From NCBI RefSeq assembly GCF_009807035.1, contig NZ_WUBI01000007.1, forward strand, positions 62,001-126,000: a DNA stretch of 64,000 nucleotides, read 5' to 3'. The notes beneath the pieces were generated by a model. It was not told where the DNA came from and ran no database searches. It saw only the letters and a program-made list of their open reading frames with translations. The DNA is from Paenibacillus dendrobii (GTDB lineage: Bacteria > Bacillota > Bacilli > Paenibacillales > Paenibacillaceae). Shown piece by piece: positions 59,603 through 64,000 of this stretch (positions within the stretch are counted from its first letter, which is position 1; each line of letters opens with the position of its first letter). The position numbers were made by a program, and so were the translations under genes.

Positions 59603-61435
59603 TTACTCTACCGTCACACTCTTCGCCAAATTCCGCGGCTTATCCACGTCGTTTCCTCTGGCGAGGGAAGCGTAGTAAGAGAGTAGCTGCAACGGTACCA
59701 CAGACAATGCCGGTGTAAGGAGTGGCATTGTTTTGGGAATGGCGAACACTTGATTTACGGATTTGAGCAGGCCAGCAACATGCTCTTCATGCGTAATCGC
59801 CATGATGTCAGCGCCACGGGCGCTAACTTCTTTGATGTTGCTTACGGTCTTCTCAAGCACTGCTTCTTGAGTTGCCAGGGCAATTACCGGAATGCCTTCT
59901 TCGATCAAGGCTAGTGTACCGTGCTTCAGTTCACCGGCTGCATATGCCTCGGAATGGATATAGGAAATCTCCTTCAGCTTGAGCGAGCCTTCCTGTGCCA
60001 CAGCATAATCGATTCCCCGTCCAATAAAGAATAAGTGCTCATGCTTGGAAATCTGTTCTGCATAGGCTTTAATCGCTTCCGGCTTCGCTAGCATGCTGTC
60101 GAGCTGCTCAGGCAGCGCCTGCATGGCAGCAATAATCTGTGCGATCTCTTCCGGTGCCTGCGTGCCGCGTACCTCCGCAAGGTACAGGGAGAGCAGGTAG
60201 AAGGCAATCAACTGGGAAGTGTATGCTTTGGTCGAAGCGACCGCGATTTCCGGTCCGGCCAGCGTTACGATGACATCATCCGCATCCCGGGCAATAGAGC
60301 TTCCCACCACGTTGGTGATAGCCAACACATGGGCACCATGGGACTGCGCTTCGCGAAGGGCTGCCAGGGTATCCGCCGTTTCACCCGATTGGCTGACGAC
60401 GATCACGAGTGTATCAGGCGTAACGATTGGCGAACGGTAGCGGTACTCGGAAGCAACATCCGTCTCTACCGGAATCCGTACCAACGATTCAATCGCATTT
60501 CGTCCAACAAGACCTGCATGATAAGCCGTACCGCATGCTATGATCTGGATTTTATTAATGCCTTTGATTTGTTCCGGAGTCAATTTGAGCTCAGGCAGAA
60601 CAACCTTTTTACCGGATTCGTCAATCCGTCCGCGCATCGTGTCACGATATGCTTTTGGCTGTTCATGAATCTCTTTAAGCATAAAATGCTCAAAGCCGCC
60701 TTTTTCCGCCGTGACCGCATCCCAGTCGACATGAATCATTTCCCGAGAAATAAAATTCCCTTCAATGGTCATCAATTCGACAGAGTCTTTCGTTAGTACG
60801 GCCATCTCACCGTCATTCAGAATATACACATTACGCGTATATTGCAGAATCGCTGGAATATCCGAACCGATAAAGTTCTCACCTTCCCCGATCCCGATGA
60901 TCAGCGGACTTGCTTGTCGAACAGCAACGAGTTTATCCGGTTCATATTCCGTCAGTACGCCAAGCGCGAATGCTCCACGCATATGCGTAATAGCTTTTTG
61001 CACCGCTTTGACGATATCGCCTTGGTATTCCCGGGCAATCAGGTGCGAGATCACTTCGGTATCTGTTTCCGATACGAAAAGATGTCCCTCGGCAATCAGC
61101 TCATCCTTCAGCTCTAAATAATTTTCGACAATGCCGTTATGCACAACCGAAAACTTATGGCTGTTGTCCGTATGCGGATGCGAGTTGACGTCCGATGGTT
61201 TACCGTGGGTTGCCCAGCGTGTATGTCCGATCCCTGCGCTTCCCACCAGCGGAGCTTCCTCCAGCTTCGACTCCAGATTGGCGATCCGGCCCTTCGCCTT
61301 GGCAATTTGCAATCCCTCATTGGTGAACACAGCGATCCCTGCGGAATCGTACCCACGATACTCCAGCTTTTTGAGCCCTTCGAGCAATACTTCCTGCGTA
61401 TCTTTTTGACCAATATATCCAACAATACCACACAT
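59603..61435 (-). CDS. glmS: Glucosamine-6-phosphate synthase
   Basis: A 610-residue enzyme making glucosamine-6-phosphate from fructose-6-phosphate and glutamine, the first step to UDP-GlcNAc. The N-terminal glutaminase starts MCGIVGYIGQ, with Cys1 of the mature protein as nucleophile, and has GIGHTRWATHG; two SIS domains follow (IIACGTAYHAG, VSQSGETADT, then RGIDYAVAQEGSLKLKEIS) and the C-terminus DKPRNLAKSVTVE is fully standard. The ATG at 61433-61435 has GGAGGAA. A glmS ribozyme in the leader (61620-61842) gives feedback by GlcN6P. It lies downstream of glmM and cdaR. Confidence 0.97.
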   Translation of the reverse strand: MCGIVGYIGQKDTQEVLLEGLKKLEYRGYDSAGIAVFTNEGLQIAKAKGRIANLESKLEEAPLVGSAGIGHTRWATHGKPSDVNSHPHTDNSHKFSVVHNGIVENYLELKDELIAEGHLFVSETDTEVISHLIAREYQGDIVKAVQKAITHMRGAFALGVLTEYEPDKLVAVRQASPLIIGIGEGENFIGSDIPAILQYTRNVYILNDGEMAVLTKDSVELMTIEGNFISREMIHVDWDAVTAEKGGFEHFMLKEIHEQPKAYRDTMRGRIDESGKKVVLPELKLTPEQIKGINKIQIIACGTAYHAGLVGRNAIESLVRIPVETDVASEYRYRSPIVTPDTLVIVVSQSGETADTLAALREAQSHGAHVLAITNVVGSSIARDADDVIVTLAGPEIAVASTKAYTSQLIAFYLLSLYLAEVRGTQAPEEIAQIIAAMQALPEQLDSMLAKPEAIKAYAEQISKHEHLFFIGRGIDYAVAQEGSLKLKEISYIHSEAYAAGELKHGTLALIEEGIPVIALATQEAVLEKTVSNIKEVSARGADIMAITHEEHVAGLLKSVNQVFAIPKTMPLLTPALSVVPLQLLSYYASLARGNDVDKPRNLAKSVTVE

Positions 61436-61619
61436 AATTAAAATTCCTCCGTTCACTTCTCCAAAATGGGTTTAGAGAGCGTGCAGGAACAGCCGTGCGG
61501 CATAGCCAGAGAGTACGGAAAAACAAACATTGTATGAAGTTTACAAGGTACGTTTCACGAATGTACTGATCTGGCTGCTGCGCACTTATTGCTATCATGC
61601 CCGCACACTCATGAATTAT

Positions 61620-61842
61620 GATTTTCGTTTCACCCACCGGAAGCGTTGTGTGAACGGTCGCCCATCCATTTTCCGTTTTCGGTTTTCGGTTCTGGTGAAT
61701 CACCGGAAGGTCCCCGCCGAATGTTTCGAACACCTTCACCTCGTCAACTTGGTGCTGCCGTGAATCCGTTGCATCACATGAGCTCAATAGATCAAGTGAT
61801 GCATACGAATTCTTTCCTCGCGCTAAGCCCAAGTTCTGGCGC
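61620..61842 (-). ncRNA. glmS ribozyme (GlcN6P-activated riboswitch)
   Basis: On the minus strand the leader contains the conserved glmS ribozyme core: AAAA/GCGCCAGAACTTGGGC (cleavage expected between 61843 and 61842), then GACGAGGTG, then TTCGGCGGGGACCTTCCGGT, and the 3' element GGGTGAAACGAAAATC (about 61621-61636). The order and spacing match the family, with an extended P1 arm holding AGAATTCGTATGCATCAC-type sequence. GlcN6P binding cleaves the mRNA 5' end and lowers glmS expression. The 61436-61620 stretch is the rest of the leader. Confidence 0.95.
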
Positions 61843-62030
61843 TTTTAATAATGTACCTCACGATCCCCGCTTTCTATTTTTGAATGACATTAATTTCAGA
61901 ACTTTTCAACGGCTGTCTGTCTTTTCAGAAAACTTTCGACAAACGTAGTTTTTATTATATTCAAGTCGGGCCACTTTGGCAATCCGGCATATAACCCCTG
62001 CCAAGCGCTCTTTCCCCATATTCACCCTAC

Positions 62031-62070
62031 AGGAAAGCCGATGAAACCTGAACATTAGTTTCACCGGCCT
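62031..62070 (-). terminator. Terminator after glmM
   Basis: GCCGGTGAAAC pairs with GTTTCATCGGC around TAATGTTCAG, followed by TTTCC on the minus strand. It separates glmM from the glmS leader, so glmS probably has its own promoter at about 61850-61990. Confidence 0.75.
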
Positions 62071-62115
62071 ATGATGAAAGTTCCTTCATTTTGCTGCAAA
62101 AATAAACCTCAGGTC

Positions 62116-63456
62116 TTATACTAACTCCCGCTTCACGACCTCAACAATCTGGTTCACATATTGATCCAATTGGTCCTTATCCGGGCCTTCTGCCATAACG
62201 CGAATCAGAGATTCCGTACCCGACGGACGCACCAGCACGCGGCCATTATCGCCAAGAATGCCTTCCACTTCCGCAATGGCGCCTTCAATCGCTTGGTTTC
62301 CTTCATACTTGCTCTTATCCTCAACGCGCACATTGACGAGTACCTGAGGATACTGACGCATCATCGTTCTGAGCTCACTGAGCTTTTTACCGGAGCCCGA
62401 AATAGTATCTGCCAGCTGAATGGCTGTGAGAATGCCATCACCAGTCGTATTGTAGTCGAGGAAAATCACGTGGCCGGACTGCTCACCGCCCAGGTTATAA
62501 CCGCCTTTACGCATCTCTTCCATGACATAACGATCACCCACGGCTGTTTTAGCTGTCTTCAGACCAAGCTTCTCCGTAGCCTTGTAAAAGCCGATGTTGC
62601 TCATTACCGTCGATACGATTGTTCCTTTGTTCAGCTTGCCCTGCTTGTTCATGGCATCTCCGCAGATGCAAAGAATAAAGTCGCCATCTACTTCTTCGCC
62701 ATTGTTATCAATCGCGATCAAGCGGTCCGCATCCCCGTCAAAAGCCAAACCCAGGTCCGCTTTCGCCTTGATGACCTCTTCCTTCAGCTTCTCCGGATGC
62801 GTGGAACCGCAGTGATCGTTTATATTCAGTCCATTAGGCTCTGCGCCAATCTTCACGACTTCTGCGCCCAGCTCTTCAAATAGTTTAGGAGCCAACTCAT
62901 AGGCAGCGCCGTTCGCGCAGTCCAGCACGATTTTCAGCCCGTCAAAGCTATGACTGATCGTCGATTTTAAATACTCCAAGTATTTATATTTCGATTCATT
63001 GTCAACGATTACGTTGCCAAGGTCCTTACCAACCGGACGAGGCAATTGGTCGATTTCGGCATCCATTAATGCTTCAATCTTCAGTTCTGTCTCATCAGAC
63101 AGCTTGAAACCGTCTCCTCCAAAAAATTTGATGCCGTTATCTTCTACAGGATTATGGGATGCAGAGATCATAACCCCGGCATCTGCCTTCAGCAATCTCG
63201 TGATATATGCTACTGCAGGCGTAGATACCACACCCAGCCGTGCCACATGGGCACCAATAGACAACAAGCCTGCCACCAGTGCGGATTCCAGCATTACGCC
63301 GGATACGCGCGTGTCCATCCCAATGACAATGGTTGGCTTTTCTACGTCCCCAGTCAGTACATATCCGCCGCAGCGGCCGATGCTATATGCCAGTTCAGCT
63401 GTCAATTCCTTGTTTGCAACACCGCGTACGCCGTCAGTTCCAAAATATTTCCCCAT
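62116..63456 (-). CDS. glmM: Phosphoglucosamine mutase
   Basis: A 446-residue enzyme interconverting glucosamine-6- and -1-phosphate in UDP-GlcNAc synthesis. It begins MGKYFGTDGVRGVANKELT, a family signature. The phosphoserine is Ser100 in ISASHNPVEDNG, the metal loop is DGDADRLIAID, sugar specificity is in GGEQSGHVIF, and the phosphate-binding C-terminal loop is RPSGTESLIRV. AGGAGAAC precedes the ATG. It is 70 bp downstream of cdaR. Confidence 0.97.
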   Translation of the reverse strand: MGKYFGTDGVRGVANKELTAELAYSIGRCGGYVLTGDVEKPTIVIGMDTRVSGVMLESALVAGLLSIGAHVARLGVVSTPAVAYITRLLKADAGVMISASHNPVEDNGIKFFGGDGFKLSDETELKIEALMDAEIDQLPRPVGKDLGNVIVDNESKYKYLEYLKSTISHSFDGLKIVLDCANGAAYELAPKLFEELGAEVVKIGAEPNGLNINDHCGSTHPEKLKEEVIKAKADLGLAFDGDADRLIAIDNNGEEVDGDFILCICGDAMNKQGKLNKGTIVSTVMSNIGFYKATEKLGLKTAKTAVGDRYVMEEMRKGGYNLGGEQSGHVIFLDYNTTGDGILTAIQLADTISGSGKKLSELRTMMRQYPQVLVNVRVEDKSKYEGNQAIEGAIAEVEGILGDNGRVLVRPSGTESLIRVMAEGPDKDQLDQYVNQIVEVVKRELV

Positions 63457-63525
63457 GATTGTTCTCCTTTTTATATGTTTCCTGTTTAAAATTCAAATTA
63501 AAATCACGATCCGTGTTCTTCGAAA

Positions 63526-64000
63526 TTAGTTCGTTCCGGTGTCTCCCGAATCTCCGGAAGGTTCCTGATTATCCACGGTTCCATCCGGCTCTCCCCCTTG
63601 ATCCTCGGTTCCTGTTCCTGGATGGGTGCCCTGGTTTTGATTTTTATCCTTGCCTATTCCGTCTGTTCCGGTTTCCGGATCGGTTGTAGCAGGGGTCGAG
63701 TTATCCTTAATCTCTATTGTAGCCGTGAGCGGACTTCCCTGGTCAACACGGGAGATATAACGCGGCAGAACAACCTGCAGCGTCACTTCATGCGTTCCCG
63801 GCTTTAGATTACCTACGCTTGCGATCAATTGGATATCATCTTTGGTCAGACTGTTCAGCAGTCCGGGAGCCCCATTGAGTGTCAAAGACATTGTTTGGCT
63901 AGCCGGATTCGTAATCTTGGCCTGAAGGTTGCTGTTATCATCGTTTTTGATCGTAATCGGGATATCATTGATGACCCTCTGTGAATTGGAGACCGTGGTG
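63526..64000 (-). CDS. cdaR: YbbR-domain regulator of CdaA, 3' part (cut by window edge)
   Basis: The frame is open to the window end. It encodes the last YbbR domain (RVINDIPITIKN, then LKPGTHEVTLQVVLP and YISRVDQGSPLTATIEI) and a long, low-complexity, acidic Gly/Asp/Thr-rich tail (about 55 residues, DNSTPATTDPETGTDG ... PSGDSGDTGTN). CdaR is the membrane-anchored extracytoplasmic regulator of the c-di-AMP synthase CdaA; cdaA-cdaR-glmM is a conserved order in Bacillota. The tail is longer than in B. subtilis CdaR and presumably disordered. The start is outside the window. Confidence 0.9.
   Translation of the reverse strand, partial: TTVSNSQRVINDIPITIKNDDNSNLQAKITNPASQTMSLTLNGAPGLLNSLTKDDIQLIASVGNLKPGTHEVTLQVVLPRYISRVDQGSPLTATIEIKDNSTPATTDPETGTDGIGKDKNQNQGTHPGTGTEDQGGEPDGTVDNQEPSGDSGDTGTN

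Noticed and set aside
61317..61832. 171-codon minus-strand frame over the glmS leader
   Set aside because: It lies on the glmS ribozyme and the glmS start in another frame.
1..64000. CRISPR arrays, tRNA/rRNA genes, intact insertion sequences
   Set aside because: No regularly spaced repeats, cloverleaf-like sequences or transposase motifs were seen on reading both strands, though short tRNAs could be missed by eye.

Overview
The window looks like the chromosome of a Gram-positive, endospore-former-type Bacillota, most probably Paenibacillus or a close relative. The pointers are strong GGAGG-type ribosome sites, frequent TTG/GTG starts, a glmS ribozyme ahead of glmS in a cdaR-glmM-glmS order, AraC-type response regulators beside sugar ABC operons, and 7TMR-DISM kinases paired with BTAD response regulators. 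Most genes are on the minus strand. No tRNA, rRNA, CRISPR array or intact insertion sequence was seen.

Layout. 1-1480: arginine catabolism (rocD-rocF) with two dyads upstream. 1.5-4.3 kb: housekeeping and small-molecule genes (thioredoxin-like, membrane protein, YdeI-like, methyltransferase). 4.36-9.56 kb: an apparent RiPP (ribosomally made, modified peptide) operon. It has four tandem short precursor genes of two types, a small ORF with a hairpin, a membrane M50 protease with a PqqD-like N-terminus, a ThiF/E1-like adenylating enzyme fused to a membrane domain, a small membrane protein, and an ABC-2 exporter. 9.86-14.28 kb: a divergent 29-residue membrane peptide and a two-component system (multi-domain kinase plus BTAD response regulator) that may control it. 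14.5-23.5 kb: zinc-ribbon and DUF1328 proteins, methyltransferase, SDR/tautomerase with a divergent LysR regulator, a very large secreted phosphoesterase-like protein, and an MFS transporter.

23.7-30.5 kb: a translationally coupled SNF2/SWIM pair, Cdd1-like protein, sugar acetyltransferase and esterase. 30.7-42.1 kb: a chemoreceptor and a glycan-use locus (GH31, two sugar permeases, binding lipoprotein, AraC response regulator, sensor kinase, divergent secreted GH16) with two cre-like sites, which suggests extracellular glucan cleavage, import and intracellular trimming under catabolite control. 42.2-50.2 kb: MarR-FMN reductase, an orphan tail-collar protein, Lrp next to a 5'-truncated MBL gene, a stress protein, hydrolase, and DeoR with divergent phosphoesterase and DMT exporter.

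50.5-59.2 kb: a 3-hydroxyacyl-CoA dehydrogenase, then a visibly AT-richer accessory stretch (HxlR/quinone oxidoreductase, MBL hydrolase, unknown membrane and secreted proteins, a degenerate remnant, an ABC exporter). 59.6-64 kb: glmS with its ribozyme, glmM and the 3' part of cdaR, the cell-wall amino-sugar locus.

The most interesting item is the 4.36-9.56 kb peptide operon. Two precursor copies encode exactly the same peptide although their DNA differs at 20 synonymous positions, and the only recognisable modifying enzyme is a membrane-tethered E1-like protein.
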